DNA from: Sphingomonas pokkalii
GTDB taxonomy: Bacteria; Pseudomonadota; Alphaproteobacteria; Sphingomonadales; Sphingomonadaceae
NCBI RefSeq assembly: GCF_003096275.1
Contig: NZ_QENQ01000001.1
Span: 398,034 to 462,033 of the forward strand
Direction: 5' to 3'
DNA: 64,000 bases
The notes under the pieces were generated by a model. The model was given only the letters and a program-made list of their open reading frames with translations, ran no database searches and had not been told where the DNA came from. Position 1 is the stretch's first letter. Every line of letters begins with the position of its first letter. A program made the translations under genes and the position numbers. Below, piece by piece: positions 63,925 through 64,000 of the stretch.

Positions 63925-64000
63925 GCCCCGCGCCTTAGCAAAGCGCGCGGGGGCTCGCAATCGGATGCGCAGGGTCTTAAAGCTGCGCCCCATGACCCAG

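Noticed and set aside
63992..64000. ATG with three codons at the right edge, possible start of a rightward gene
   Set aside because: Too little sequence to support a gene call.

Overview
The window is high-GC alphaproteobacterial chromosome, most likely from a Sphingomonas-like sphingomonad. The evidence is protein similarity recognised by eye: sphingomonad-type carotenoid hydroxylase, SapC/halogenase/TonB-receptor gene sets and DUF1491, DUF3576 and DUF6489 proteins. The gene order around the replication origin is also typically alphaproteobacterial. Genes are dense, and operons are commonly joined by 1-4 base stop/start overlaps.

Layout. 1-9700: housekeeping genes (sucC end, crtZ, msrB, penicillin-binding protein 1A, a SCO1/YcgN/YgjP operon, an ankyrin protein, mmcB, a SleB-type cell wall hydrolase, DUF1491, thioesterase, ptsN, hpf). 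9732-13272: a leftward operon PPDK-regulator/maf/aroE/coaE/dnaQ, which is the order found immediately beside the Caulobacter origin. 13273-13574: the probable replication origin, lying between the PPDK regulator and hemE, with DnaA-box-like sequences and a striking cluster of GANTC methylation sites. 13575-24363: the other origin-side core, hemE-hemJ-rho, then mnmE-mnmG-rsmG-parA-parB, with four parS sites, three of them inside coding sequence.

24422-46722 is a block of accessory genes between parB and holA-lptE-leuS, which are neighbours in many alphaproteobacteria. It holds a photolyase-like FAD protein, a MipA/OmpV protein and a plant-polysaccharide utilisation locus (GH27, esterase, GH51, cupin, SapC, TonB receptor, halogenase, GH3) with two matching LacI-type operator sequences. 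It ends with a DUF808 membrane protein and a CMP-ulosonic-acid (Kdo-like) cluster that contains a cytidylyltransferase-RraA fusion.

46724-60740 returns to core genes: holA-lptE-leuS-DUF3576, a putative outer-membrane protein, a thiE-like gene, yggS, a HAD phosphatase, ribA-xth, lolA, ftsK and a UbiH-type hydroxylase. 60730-64000 holds a frameshifted DUF2007 gene, a chromosomal ccdAB toxin-antitoxin pair, tldD, a lower-GC hypothetical gene and a small zinc-finger protein. No tRNA, rRNA, CRISPR array, insertion sequence or prophage was recognised. All family assignments were made by reading the translated sequence; no database search was run.
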